A DNA stretch of 35,489 nt from JBOZRQ01 sp050789255 (GCA_050789255.1 JBOZRQ010000048.1:1-35489); one strand, 5' to 3'; numbered from the stretch's first letter, positions 17,001-24,591 are shown. Made by a program: numbers and translations. Notes: a model not told the origin generated them from the sequence alone.

Positions 17001-18097
17001 GTCTCGTCCCAGCTCCAGGATTCAGCCAGGGCAGGGGCCGGTCGGGCGCCCTGGTCGTACCGCCACAGCGGTTCATAGATCAGACCCACCAGGTCAACGG
17101 CCGTGCCATCGTTGGTAGTTACCGGGTTGAAGTTGTTGAAATAGGGACCAACCGACCATCCCACCGTCATCGTGCCGCCCTGCACCGGCGTGGGCGCCGG
17201 CATCCGCGTGAGTTGGACCGAAGCACTCGGCTGGGCGCTGTTGCCTGCCATGTCGACCGCCAGCACCCAGATGTTGTACATGCCCACTGTGTCAAGGGAG
17301 ACGGTGGCCCACCACCGCCCATCGGGCGTGATCGTGACCGGATTGTTGAAGTCGCCAACGAAAACCCAACTGCGCTCGCTTACCGTGCCGGTAAGCGTGA
17401 TCTTGTCGGATTCGGTGACGACCGGGTAAGGGTCGACCGTGATCGTTGGCGGAGCCGGGTCCACGTAGGTGGTGTAGACGGTGCCCCCGGTGGGCAGCCG
17501 ATAGGTGCTGAAGGTCAGGTCGGCAAGGTAATAAGCGAGGCCGCGGGTCGCGGGGCTGCTTCCGGACACCAGGAGCGCATTGTAATCCTCCGGTGGGATC
17601 AAGCCAGCATTGGTGGCGCCCCGCAGAAAGTCAGCGGGGTAGGGGTACCCGTGGTCGGGGTTGATTCCCATCACCTTCATGAGGAACGCAACCACCCCCG
17701 CCCCGGTGATGGAGGCATTGGGGGTAAAGGCGCCGGGTGAGGTGCTCAGTACAAACCCGTTCTGTTCGGCCAGCGCCTTGGCCACCGCCACCGACCCTGC
17801 CAGTGGGTGACCGGCCACGTCAGGGTAGGGCACCGCGTCGCTTGCGAGCTCCGCTGTCTGGCGCTGCCCGAACGCCCTGGCCACGACCCCTGCGAACTCG
17901 GCGTTGGTGATCGGCCCATCGAGCCCCAGGTCATCGTCGATCAGGCCCAGGGCCTTCATGCGGGCAGCCGACGCCGCGAAAGCCTCTGGGTTAAACTCCG
18001 ACGGGGCGTAAGGGGCTGCAAGCGCCGGCAGAACGGCTTGCTGGACCATGCACACCACGATGAGGAGCGCAAGAATCAGGCGGCGGGCTCGTCGCAT
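14015..18097 (-). CDS. Giant secreted mosaic protein: SLH-like, Ig-like, SBP_bac_5, SwmB-like, dockerin-like
   Basis: A 1360-residue exported protein. Visible order: signal peptide 1-28; SLH-like repeats about 35-200, for attachment to the cell wall; an Ig-like domain about 212-298; an oligopeptide-binding SBP family 5 domain about 305-840 (LIYEPLWRYD, GITFQDGTAITADDVVFTY, NGSGPYVLSE, AVRQAISYSISRQAII); a beta domain about 840-945; a SwmB-like domain about 948-1045; a carboxypeptidase-regulatory-like fold about 1050-1125; a dockerin-like calcium-loop pair about 1128-1178 (GDVDSNGLLGTGDL and ADLTGDGVVSLTDL); a copper-amine-oxidase-N-like domain about 1195-1280; and a helical tail. No ABC permease genes adjoin, so uptake of the bound peptide by a dedicated transporter is not shown. 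GGAGG lies eight bases before ATG 18097. Outer-domain names are from pattern recognition and are less sure than the SBP core. Confidence 0.85.
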   Translation of the reverse strand: MRRARRLILALLIVVCMVQQAVLPALAAPYAPSEFNPEAFAASAARMKALGLIDDDLGLDGPITNAEFAGVVARAFGQRQTAELASDAVPYPDVAGHPLAGSVAVAKALAEQNGFVLSTSPGAFTPNASITGAGVVAFLMKVMGINPDHGYPYPADFLRGATNAGLIPPEDYNALLVSGSSPATRGLAYYLADLTFSTYRLPTGGTVYTTYVDPAPPTITVDPYPVVTESDKITLTGTVSERSWVFVGDFNNPVTITPDGRWWATVSLDTVGMYNIWVLAVDMAGNSAQPSASVQLTRMPAPTPVQGGTMTVGWSVGPYFNNFNPVTTNDGTAVDLVGLIYEPLWRYDQGARPAPALAESWSWDETGTSLTFTLREGITFQDGTAITADDVVFTYKAMLHPKYTGPKGAGFEQLLGAAEYQAGQLGETAQDFAAGIVTTTPLAGLYAPDSRTVVFKLRQPDATFFQETSVAPLDHSGYAAIPVQNWGTAADPNNLIPNGSGPYVLSEVATGVRYTLEANPKFWAGRPNLDKILFKVVSTEYQVSEMSSGGLDYVQFGTAQYSAMVSAAASGNFRVIEFPSTGSQMIGYNTQRGPTTEKAVRQAISYSISRQAIIDGLLDGHAVGLHTPMHPLLWVDDSSATHYDFDPTRARSLLEGAGWLLGEDGWRYKDGTRLSLTLVYPGFGNQVRIKTAPMIKQYLQDVGIEVTLAPIMDWGQLTDRIFNQHDFGMYMFGFSTGYDPDQTGLWDRASTTPGGYNATGWWTDRSEALLQQGKTTTGLEARREIYRQWAEHWAEEAPAYMLYSVNQLLAATHRIAGIRPAPWDHLPRSEKLWVSNWTPATLAFTDLNGGAPEVGDLISVAVTDKDRDQSGGLDIVTVHLKYGLGAVDLDLTESDGHSGLFTATFEIGGEGLNAPPASRISATYFDMHSGWPETHTLTGWITVEGTDSAPPSLQSATVNGDILTLTFSEAVALSGTVGPSALLVTADGRPVPLGGLQSHSGNQVTIKLSHALLGGERVSLTAVPGRNLFQDGAGNPAPEFRGFPVVNSTPFTGIRGTVTQSRGLLYTAQVGVESTSNVVRVDPDGSFVLRVPAPGTYKLLVHAPGHFRQGLIVNAGPGVTEIGPVELTPGDVDSNGLLGTGDLQDATLLWGSGEPQADLTGDGVVSLTDLAVVALAFDSGRTGPAPAPSPSQEGMPAPARRLHGRLYLPLLWVAAGLGMSVQWDADLQEAHFRYKGSDFVLKPQAPAKRDGAPIPAPYPAAEIIEDRIYISADLFLHLLRPAVNGGDATAVYEWGDGQPFSPPPGYAPRRLGDDLLYQIIASGAVTLEQVAARPGAPSWVIAAASVGKLPPPQSLHIPSP

Positions 18098-18324
18098 GCG
18101 TTGTGCCTCCTGTAGGCAGATTCCGAAATGATAAATCTTTGTATCTTCTTCTCTATGGAGTTTTGGAATCCTGCACTACATCGGGCGTGCTCCGTACCAT
18201 GCACCGTAGACCTCACTAGTGCTTTTCTTAGCCAATCCTTACCGCCATGTGGGATATCTGGGTTTTCGGTGGCGCGCTACTATGTAAACTGTAAGCCACC
18301 TAACCGAATGGGGGAATCCAACCC

Positions 18325-19494
18325 ATGACCACCCACATGATGCCGCCTGCCGCCCCTGCCGCCGCTCGTCAGGGGCATGGCCACGATCATGATGCGACCG
18401 CCCCGGTGCGCCTGATCTTCTGGGAGCTGACCCAGGGCTGCAACCTGGCCTGCAAGCACTGCCGCGCCGAGGCCCAGCCGGAGCGTGCTCCCGATGAGCT
18501 CTCCACGGAGGAATGCTTTCGCATCATCGACGATATCACCAAGGACTATAAGCCAGTCCTGATCCTGACCGGCGGTGAGCCGCTCTACCGCCCGGACATC
18601 TTCGAGATCGCCTCCTACGCCAACCAGAAGGGCGCCCGGGTCTGCCTGGCCTCCAACGGCACCCTGATCACCGACGAGATCGCTGCCAAGCTGCGGTCGG
18701 TGGGCGTGCAGCGGGTGGCCATCTCGGTGGACGGTGCGACCCCCGAGGTGCACGACAACTTCCGCGGCATCCCCGGTTCCATGGCTGCCGCCCTGGAGGG
18801 CGCCAAGGCCGTGAAGCGGGCGGGCCTGCAGATCCAGTTCAACATCACCGTGGCGCAGCACAACAAGAAGCAGCTGCCCGATATCGTCAAGCTGGCCGAG
18901 GCGCACGGCGCCGATGCCTGCCATCTCTTCGTGCTGGTGCCTGTGGGCTGCGGCGTCCAGATCGCCGCCCGCGAGATGCTCCCCGCCGAAGAGGTGGAGG
19001 CGGTGCTGGAGTGGCTCTACGAGGTCTCGGAGACCACGCACCTGGAGGTGCGGGCTACCTGCGCCCCGCAGTACCATCGGATCATGCGGCAGCAGGGCGG
19101 CGCCGGCGCCATCGCCCGGGCCCGGGCTTCGGCCGCCGCTGCGCTGGGGCAGCATCCCGGCCATGGGCATGGGATGCCCGGCAACCGGGCCGCAGGCTCC
19201 CGCGGGTGCCTGGCGGGTTCCGGGGTCTGCTTCATCAGCCATTCGGGCATTGTGCAGCCCTGCGGCTACCTGCCCATGTCGGCGGGCAACCTGCGCGAGC
19301 AGTCCTTCCGGGAAGTCTGGGAGGAATCCCCGCTGTTTACCTCCCTGCGGGATGCTGACCTGCTCCAGGGCAAGTGCGGCGAGTGCGAGTACAAGGTCTC
19401 CTGCGGCGGGTGCCGGGCCCGGGCTTACTACGAGTACGGCCATGTGCTGGCGGAGGAGCCCTACTGCAACTACGTCCCCGGACAGCGAGGCTAA
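18325..19494 (+). CDS. Radical SAM/SPASM enzyme, AhbD/NirJ-like
   Basis: A 389-residue protein with the radical SAM cluster motif CNLACKHC (C39, C43, C46), LTGGEPLYRPDIF, and SISVDG-like AISVDGATPEVHD. The SPASM-type C-terminus contains GCLAGSGVCFISH, QPCGYLP and KCGECEYKVSCGGCRARAYY. This pattern fits AhbD (oxygen-independent coproheme decarboxylase of the sirohaem pathway) and its relatives AhbC and NirJ. Two histidine-rich stretches are unusual: HGHDHD near the N-terminus and HPGHGHG within an Ala/Gly-rich insertion around residue 275. The ribosome site is weak (GGGGGAA). The exact reaction within the AhbC/AhbD/NirJ group cannot be fixed by eye. Confidence 0.78.
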   Translation: MTTHMMPPAAPAAARQGHGHDHDATAPVRLIFWELTQGCNLACKHCRAEAQPERAPDELSTEECFRIIDDITKDYKPVLILTGGEPLYRPDIFEIASYANQKGARVCLASNGTLITDEIAAKLRSVGVQRVAISVDGATPEVHDNFRGIPGSMAAALEGAKAVKRAGLQIQFNITVAQHNKKQLPDIVKLAEAHGADACHLFVLVPVGCGVQIAAREMLPAEEVEAVLEWLYEVSETTHLEVRATCAPQYHRIMRQQGGAGAIARARASAAAALGQHPGHGHGMPGNRAAGSRGCLAGSGVCFISHSGIVQPCGYLPMSAGNLREQSFREVWEESPLFTSLRDADLLQGKCGECEYKVSCGGCRARAYYEYGHVLAEEPYCNYVPGQRG

Positions 19495-19512
19495 GAGCAA
19501 CACAGAACATGA

Positions 19513-19555
19513 AGACGGCCAGTCAAACCCGGGGAAGGTTTGGCTGGCCGTTCTT
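19513..19555 (+). terminator. Terminator after the radical SAM gene
   Basis: ACGGCCAG plus CAAACC pairs with GGTTTG plus CTGGCCGT around a short loop, followed by TCTT. The stem is long and GC-rich; the T-tract is short. Confidence 0.7.
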
Positions 19556-19605
19556 GGCATCTGGCGGGGGCTGTGGGATACTGGTGCCCGGGGGTGTATC
19601 GGAAC

Positions 19606-20022
19606 ATGACAGAGAGACCTCGCAACCGAGCCCTGGATTCCTGGGACTACCAGGCCCCGTTCCGGGCCTTTCACATTCGCTGGGGCGAGGGGGAGATCAC
19701 CCCGGCCTTTGAGGCGGCGCAGGCCCTGGCCATCGTCGAGCAGGAGTTGCGCCTGGGGAGCATGCTCGAGATGTGGGCCCACCGGGAGGTGCTGGTCACC
19801 TTCTCCAGCGAGCATATTCAAGTGGGCCGGGGTCCCGCAGAGCGGGAGCCAGCTTGGGTGGTGATCGCCGCGGGGCGCCGGCGCCCGGCCTCCGACGGCA
19901 GCCACGACCTGCTCTCCCGCATCGCCCCGGGCGGCGGCGCCGTGCTACAGGCGCTGGTACACGCCCGCACGGGTGAGATCCTGCTGGGGACGGCGGTGCC
20001 GGTGGAACTGCGGCAGGGGTAG
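19606..20022 (+). CDS. Hypothetical protein, 138 residues
   Basis: A soluble protein without a recognised domain. The sequence alternates helix-like (AFEAAQALAIVEQELRLG) and strand-like segments (EVLVTFSSEHIQVG, AWVVIAAG) and ends in VPVELRQG. I choose ATG 19606 because the upstream continuation overlaps the terminator of the previous gene; the ribosome site is poor. It is convergent with the CLC gene, whose stop is 4 bases away. Function unknown. Confidence 0.5.
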   Translation: MTERPRNRALDSWDYQAPFRAFHIRWGEGEITPAFEAAQALAIVEQELRLGSMLEMWAHREVLVTFSSEHIQVGRGPAEREPAWVVIAAGRRRPASDGSHDLLSRIAPGGGAVLQALVHARTGEILLGTAVPVELRQG

Positions 20023-20025
20023 GGT

Positions 20026-21792
20026 TTACCCCCGCTGGCGTGCCCGATGTAGGGCAAAGTCGTCCTCGTCTTCCGTGGGATAGGCCCGAAGGACGTCGCT
20101 GCGGCTTACCAGCCCAAGCAGGCGCGTCGGATCCTCTTCCGAGACGACGGGGATGCGGCCGATCCCCCGGCGCGCCATCCAAAGGGCGGCTTCGGCCAGG
20201 GAATGGTCGGGAGTGAGGGTGACCAGGTCTGTGGCCATCACCTCCGCTACTCGCGTCTGCAGGCGCCGGTCGAGTGGCACCTCGCGAATATCCCGAAGGG
20301 TGATCATGCCGACGAGTCGGCCCTGATCGTCCAGCACGGGATAACCACTGTGCCGGCTCGACTGCATCACTTCGATGACGTCCCGGAGCGACATTGCGGC
20401 CCGGACGGTATGAACCTGGGTGGCCATAGCCGTATCGAGGCGGGTCTGGCGCAGGTCCTGTACCTGCCATGGGAGCAGGACGCCGTGCTCCGGCAGATGA
20501 AGCGTGTCGACGGAGTAGGGGCTGTATCGCTGGCTGAAGACCGCGGCAATGCCGCAGGCGAGCATGGCAGGCAGGGCGATGCGGTAGTCGCGCGTCAGCT
20601 CGAATATCAGGGCCATGGCGGTGAGCGGAGCGTGGGTGGCCCCCGCGATCATGCCCGCCATGCCAACCACAGCGTAGGCGCCCGGCTGCGAGATCAGCCC
20701 GGGAAAGAGTTTGGCGGCGACGGCGCCGTAGGCGCCACCGGCCATCGCTCCAAGGAAGAGCGCCGGGGCGAACACCCCGCCCGGCCAGCCGGTGCCATTG
20801 GTCAGCCCAATGGTCAGCAGCTTGCCCACGAACAGCATGAGCAACAGGCCCAGGGTCAGGTTGCCGGTGAGGGCTTCGGCGATCGTGTCGTAGCCGCCGC
20901 CGAGGGTGCGGGGCAGGAGCAGTGCAACGGTGCCGAACAGGAGCCCGCCCACGGCGGGGCGAGCCCACTCGGGAAGCGGCAGCCGCCTGCCCAGGTGCTC
21001 AGAGCCCTCCAGCAGGGCGATGTACAAGCGAGCGCAGGGGGCAATGGCCAGGCCGAGACCTGCGTAGAGTGCGACCTCCCAGACGTTGCCCATCTGGTAT
21101 GCAGGCATCGGGAAGATGGGGGATCCGGCCAGCAGGCCGGAGATCTGTACAGCGACCACGCTCGCCAGGGCGACCAGGGCGAACATCTGGGCATTGAACT
21201 GAATCAGCACGATCTCCATGGCAAAAAAGGTACCGGCAATGGGAGCGTGGAAGGCGGTGGCGATCGCCGCACCGGCACCCGCCGCCACCAGGGCGTTAAT
21301 GCGGGCCGCCCGGAGCCCGAACAGCTGCCCAACGGCAGAACCGAGGCCGGAGCCCAGGAGCACCACCGGTCCCTCGCGGCCGAGTGAACCGCCGGCCCCG
21401 AGGGTCAAGACGGCGCTGAGCGACTTGAAGAGCGTGGTTACAGGGCGGATGATTCCGTCCTGTTTTGTCATGGCGACAATGACCAGGGGGATGGAATGAT
21501 AGCGGTCGCGGAGCGGCACCAGTCGTTTGACCCCGGCTACCAGTAAGCCGATCAGGACGGGGAACAACAGAAAGGCCCCCCACCTGGGAAGCCGTGCATG
21601 AAGGAGCCCTTCGGGGAGGTCGCTGAATCCCAGCTCGAACAGCCACTCCGCGCTGTGCTCAAACAGCCTGACCGCAAAGGCCGCAAGGACCCCGACCAGG
21701 GCCACCAGGCCCACAAGCCCGACGATGGCTGCATCGGCCCGCTTGACCGGGGGGCGCATGCGCTTGATGGTGTCCGGCACTCTCATATCCAC
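20026..21792 (-). CDS. CLC-family chloride channel/transporter with two CBS domains
   Basis: A membrane protein of about 588 residues: the 18-helix CLC fold in the first 430 residues, then a pair of CBS domains (about 440-575) that often bind adenine nucleotides. GREGPVV carries the gating glutamate and GGVFAPALF the chloride-binding loop. The internal proton glutamate of E. coli ClcA (second Glu of IIEEM) aligns with isoleucine in AMEIVL, which suggests a channel or uncoupled transporter. The GREGP motif and GGVFAP loop do not fit the fluoride-exporting CLCs. The frame opens at GTG 21831, but GGAGG at 21803-21807 is ten bases before GTG 21792 and this start is preferred; ATG 21786 is another option. 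Confidence 0.87.
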   Translation of the reverse strand: MDMRVPDTIKRMRPPVKRADAAIVGLVGLVALVGVLAAFAVRLFEHSAEWLFELGFSDLPEGLLHARLPRWGAFLLFPVLIGLLVAGVKRLVPLRDRYHSIPLVIVAMTKQDGIIRPVTTLFKSLSAVLTLGAGGSLGREGPVVLLGSGLGSAVGQLFGLRAARINALVAAGAGAAIATAFHAPIAGTFFAMEIVLIQFNAQMFALVALASVVAVQISGLLAGSPIFPMPAYQMGNVWEVALYAGLGLAIAPCARLYIALLEGSEHLGRRLPLPEWARPAVGGLLFGTVALLLPRTLGGGYDTIAEALTGNLTLGLLLMLFVGKLLTIGLTNGTGWPGGVFAPALFLGAMAGGAYGAVAAKLFPGLISQPGAYAVVGMAGMIAGATHAPLTAMALIFELTRDYRIALPAMLACGIAAVFSQRYSPYSVDTLHLPEHGVLLPWQVQDLRQTRLDTAMATQVHTVRAAMSLRDVIEVMQSSRHSGYPVLDDQGRLVGMITLRDIREVPLDRRLQTRVAEVMATDLVTLTPDHSLAEAALWMARRGIGRIPVVSEEDPTRLLGLVSRSDVLRAYPTEDEDDFALHRARQRG

Positions 21793-21860
21793 GGTGAGCA
21801 CGCCTCCGATCACGGGTGAGTTCGGATCCACCCCACCAGTTTACCAGTAGGGGGCCCATA

Positions 21861-21897
21861 CGAAAACACCCCGCTGCCGGTTGGCAGGGGGTGTCTT
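21861..21897 (-). terminator. Terminator of the flavin reductase gene
   Basis: On the minus strand ACACCCC and TGCC pair with GGCA and GGGGTGT, followed by TTTTCG. It lies between the flavin reductase stop and the CLC gene. Confidence 0.75.
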
Positions 21898-21901
21898 GAC
21901 G

Positions 21902-22459
21902 CTACCTGGGCACCTGTTCGCCCCGCTCCAGGACCCCGTACGTGCCCGGCGCCAGGTAGAAGATCGGGCGCAGGTGGGCGTAAGGATCAGCAGCGGTAAA
22001 CGCCTCCTCATCGGCGGAGGCAGCGATCACTTCAATAAAGAGGACGCACTCGTCGCCATACCATTTGACCGACTCCAGCCGGCCCTCGATGTGGGCCCGA
22101 CACTCGAGCAGTCTAGGCGGGCGCACCTTCTCAGCGGGGATCGGCGTGAACCCGCGGGCCTGCAGTTCGCCCGGACCCGGCGCCATGGGGCGGTGGGCGT
22201 CCCAGGCCAGCTTGGCCAGATCAGGCCCGGGGAAGTTGAGCACACATTCACCGGTCGCCAGCAGGTTGATTGCCGTGTGATGATGCCGATTGCAGCCGAA
22301 CATCAGCATGAGGGGCTCGGCCGATACCATTCCGAGCCAGCTCTTGGGTGCGACGTTCTCAAAGCCCTCTGCGCTCCGGGTGGTTACCAGAACGATTGGC
22401 CCGGGCAACGGCCAGATGCGGCCGTCCCGTTCCGAAATGTCGATCGTGCGCTTTCCCAT
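21902..22459 (-). CDS. Flavin reductase-like, FMN-binding split-barrel protein
   Basis: A 185-residue protein of the flavin reductase-like (DIM6/NTAB) family, with an FMN-binding split barrel. PGPIVLVTTRSAEGFENVAP at the N-terminus and MLMFGCNRHHHTAINLLATG form the usual flavin-contacting segments; ECVLNFPGPDL follows. It probably reduces flavin or a flavin-bound substrate with NAD(P)H. The physiological partner is unknown and no monooxygenase is adjacent. AGGAGGAAA precedes ATG 22459. It has its own terminator downstream, so it is probably monocistronic. Confidence 0.8.
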   Translation of the reverse strand: MGKRTIDISERDGRIWPLPGPIVLVTTRSAEGFENVAPKSWLGMVSAEPLMLMFGCNRHHHTAINLLATGECVLNFPGPDLAKLAWDAHRPMAPGPGELQARGFTPIPAEKVRPPRLLECRAHIEGRLESVKWYGDECVLFIEVIAASADEEAFTAADPYAHLRPIFYLAPGTYGVLERGEQVPR

Positions 22460-22538
22460 TGGGATTTCCTCCTGCTGACCCTGCTTTAGCCATAGTGTAA
22501 ATGATGCAGGATGAAAGTACAGTGAGAATCGTCACGAC

Positions 22539-23267
22539 TTAGGGCACCACGAGTTCGGAGACGGTGACCACCTTGAAGCCCTTCTCCTTGAGCCCCTGGA
22601 GGATCAGGGGCAGCGCCCCCGAGGTCTGGACCCCGGCAAAGTCGCTGGCCGTCAGGCGAATGATATCGCCCCGGCGTGCCCGCTTGACGATCCGCTTGGC
22701 CACCTCCTTGGCAGGGCGCCCTACCTGGTCCGCTGCGTCCAGGCTGAAGGTGACGGTGACCAGATCGGCTGCCCGGGCGCCCCGCACCACCGGCCCTGTC
22801 GCTATACCCAGCGGCGGCCGGAAGTAGCGGACCGGCGCCCCCAGCGCCTTCGAGAGCAGCGACTGGCTCGCCAGCAGGTTGCTGGTCACCTCTTGCTCCG
22901 GCAGCCGGGAAAGGTCGACGATCTTCTGGCCCAGGGTGCCGATCTCGTGGCCCCGGGCGGCCAGTTGGCGCACCGTCTCGGCGCCCGTGCTCAGGAAGGT
23001 CCCCCCGACGAAGAAGGTGGCGTGCACCCCGTGGGACTCCAGAATAGGGAGGAGTTTGGCGAGCTCCTCCTGGCCGAAGGTGACGTCAAAGGTGAGTGCG
23101 ACCCGGTCGTCGCTCGGACTGGCCCTGGTGAGCGGCGTGTCATCCTTGGCGAAGGCGCGGGACAAAAGCCCTGCCCCGCCCACCGCCGAGAAGCAGAAGG
23201 CGACCAGGGCGAGTACGGCCGGCACCAGCAGCCGGCGCCAAAGCGGCGGCGTAGAAGGCAGCTGCAT
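22539..23267 (-). CDS. Polysaccharide deacetylase-like protein, PdaB/YlxY type
   Basis: A 242-residue exported protein with an N-terminal signal or anchor helix (about 10-35) and a NodB-homology domain. Motif 1 reads ALTFDVTFG, motif 2 HEIGTLG, and motif 3 RYFRPPLG. This matches PdaB (TFDISWG, HQIGSMG, RPPNG as I recall it), which is needed for spore survival and lacks the usual TFDD and HxxxH metal ligands. Activity as a metal-dependent deacetylase is therefore doubtful. ATG 23267 is preceded by a G-run ribosome site that lies inside a strong hairpin (23274-23304). Confidence 0.78.
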   Translation of the reverse strand: MQLPSTPPLWRRLLVPAVLALVAFCFSAVGGAGLLSRAFAKDDTPLTRASPSDDRVALTFDVTFGQEELAKLLPILESHGVHATFFVGGTFLSTGAETVRQLAARGHEIGTLGQKIVDLSRLPEQEVTSNLLASQSLLSKALGAPVRYFRPPLGIATGPVVRGARAADLVTVTFSLDAADQVGRPAKEVAKRIVKRARRGDIIRLTASDFAGVQTSGALPLILQGLKEKGFKVVTVSELVVP

Positions 23268-23273
23268 TGAGAA

Positions 23274-23304
23274 TCCCCCCTGCAGCACAGTATTGCAGGG
23301 GGGA
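23274..23304 (-). promoter_or_regulatory. Hairpin covering the ribosome site of the PdaB-like gene
   Basis: A perfect 11-bp stem, TCCCCCCTGCA with TGCAGGGGGGA, and a 9-nt loop. The minus-strand right arm contains the G-run that must serve as ribosome site, six bases before the ATG. It also sits just after the mrfB stop and could weakly terminate that transcript, though ATTCTC is a poor T-tract. Confidence 0.55.
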
Positions 23305-23310
23305 CTTGCT

Positions 23311-24591
23311 TTATGCCTGGAGCTTGCGGGTCAGGCGCGCCAGGCGGTGTTGAATCTGCTGGAGGTCCTTCAGCGTTCCGGGGCCGTAGGCGCCCGCCAT
23401 AGCCCGGCGCCGCTCGGCAATCGCCAGGGCGTTCTCAGCCATCTCCTTGGCCAGGGCGTACTCCCGGGTCACGTGCTCGTGGTACTTGGACATCTCCACG
23501 TATGGGTAGAGGCTGAGGGCGCCCGGCCCGGCGATCATCTCCTGCCAGATCGCCACCGCACGGTCGTGCTCCCGCAGGCGCTTGTAGAGACGGGAGAGCT
23601 CCCGGAGCGCCCGGGCCTGGCCCACGGCCCCCACGCCCCGCTCGCAGGCGGCCTCCACGCAGGCGAGCCCCTCGCCCAAGAGGCCCCGGTCCTCCATCAA
23701 GAGCCCGATCGCAAAGAGGTCATCGCCGCAGACCAACTCCCCGTCGGGGGTGGGCCCCATGGGGGTGGTGATGATATGGCCCAGCCAGCCCGCCAGGGAG
23801 ACCAGGCTCACAATGTCGAGCCGGTTGTGCAGAATCACATCGATCAGCGGCTCCACCGCACCGGTGCGCAGGTAGTCAAAGTAGAGCTGCGGGATCAAGG
23901 CGCCCGGGACGTCGCCCTGCCGATAGACCCCCAGCACCTGCGCCTCCAGGTTGGTCAGGTTGCACTGCACCAGCCGGTCCTTCCAGACCCGCCGGGCCGG
24001 GTGGAGCAGGTCCAGGTGGGGGGCGCCCCGCAGGGGCACGCTGCGCCGGGACATGCGGAAGCGGGTCTCCATGAGCGGCCAGTCAAAGGACTTGCCGTTG
24101 AAGGTGACCAGCATGCTAAAGCGCTCAAAGTCGCGCGTGACCGCCTCCAGCATCGCCTCTTCCTCGCCGTAGTCCCGCAGGAAGTACTGGCGGACGACAA
24201 AGTCGTAGCCCTCGAAGAAGCCCAGGCCCACCAGGAAGGCGTAGGTACCGGTGCCGCCGGCGAGGCCGGTGGTCTCCGTGTCGAAGAAGACGGCGCTGCG
24301 CAGGTCGACGGAGGCCGGGACCTTGCCGAGCAACTCCCAGGAGGAGCCGGGCACCGAGAAGAGGTGCTCCAGCGGCAGGGGGCCGCGCCGGTATTCGATG
24401 GGGTAACGGGTCTCCACGTAGAAGGCTTCGCCGGAATCAAGCGGCGTTACGTATCCATCCAGGCATCCGCCGAGCATGGTGGCCGCCGGACCTGCGCCGG
24501 ATGGGGCAGTCTCGACTTCCGGGGGGCGCGCCGAAGCGGCCGAGGTTTTGCCCGCGGCTTTGAGAAGTCGGAGGCGCTCTCGCAGGTCCAT
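23311..24591 (-). CDS. mrfB: MrfB (YprB)-like exonuclease with RNase H-like fold
   Basis: A 426-residue soluble protein. A DEDD-type exonuclease core starts at about residue 100: FFDTETTGL (D104, E106), then TFNGKSFDWPLMETRF, and HNRLDIVSL near the third motif. A C-terminal helical, TPR-like region follows (ALRELSRLYKRLREHDRAV). B. subtilis YprB/MrfB is a metal-dependent exonuclease that works with the MrfA helicase in nucleotide-excision-independent repair of mitomycin C damage. GGAGGGG stands seven bases before ATG 24591. In-frame upstream sequence lacks similarity. MrfA is encoded about 1.4 kb upstream on the same strand. Confidence 0.85.
   Translation of the reverse strand: MDLRERLRLLKAAGKTSAASARPPEVETAPSGAGPAATMLGGCLDGYVTPLDSGEAFYVETRYPIEYRRGPLPLEHLFSVPGSSWELLGKVPASVDLRSAVFFDTETTGLAGGTGTYAFLVGLGFFEGYDFVVRQYFLRDYGEEEAMLEAVTRDFERFSMLVTFNGKSFDWPLMETRFRMSRRSVPLRGAPHLDLLHPARRVWKDRLVQCNLTNLEAQVLGVYRQGDVPGALIPQLYFDYLRTGAVEPLIDVILHNRLDIVSLVSLAGWLGHIITTPMGPTPDGELVCGDDLFAIGLLMEDRGLLGEGLACVEAACERGVGAVGQARALRELSRLYKRLREHDRAVAIWQEMIAGPGALSLYPYVEMSKYHEHVTREYALAKEMAENALAIAERRRAMAGAYGPGTLKDLQQIQHRLARLTRKLQA

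Noticed and set aside
18280..19905. 541-residue minus-strand open frame
   Set aside because: Antisense of the radical SAM gene, which has intact cluster motifs on the plus strand.
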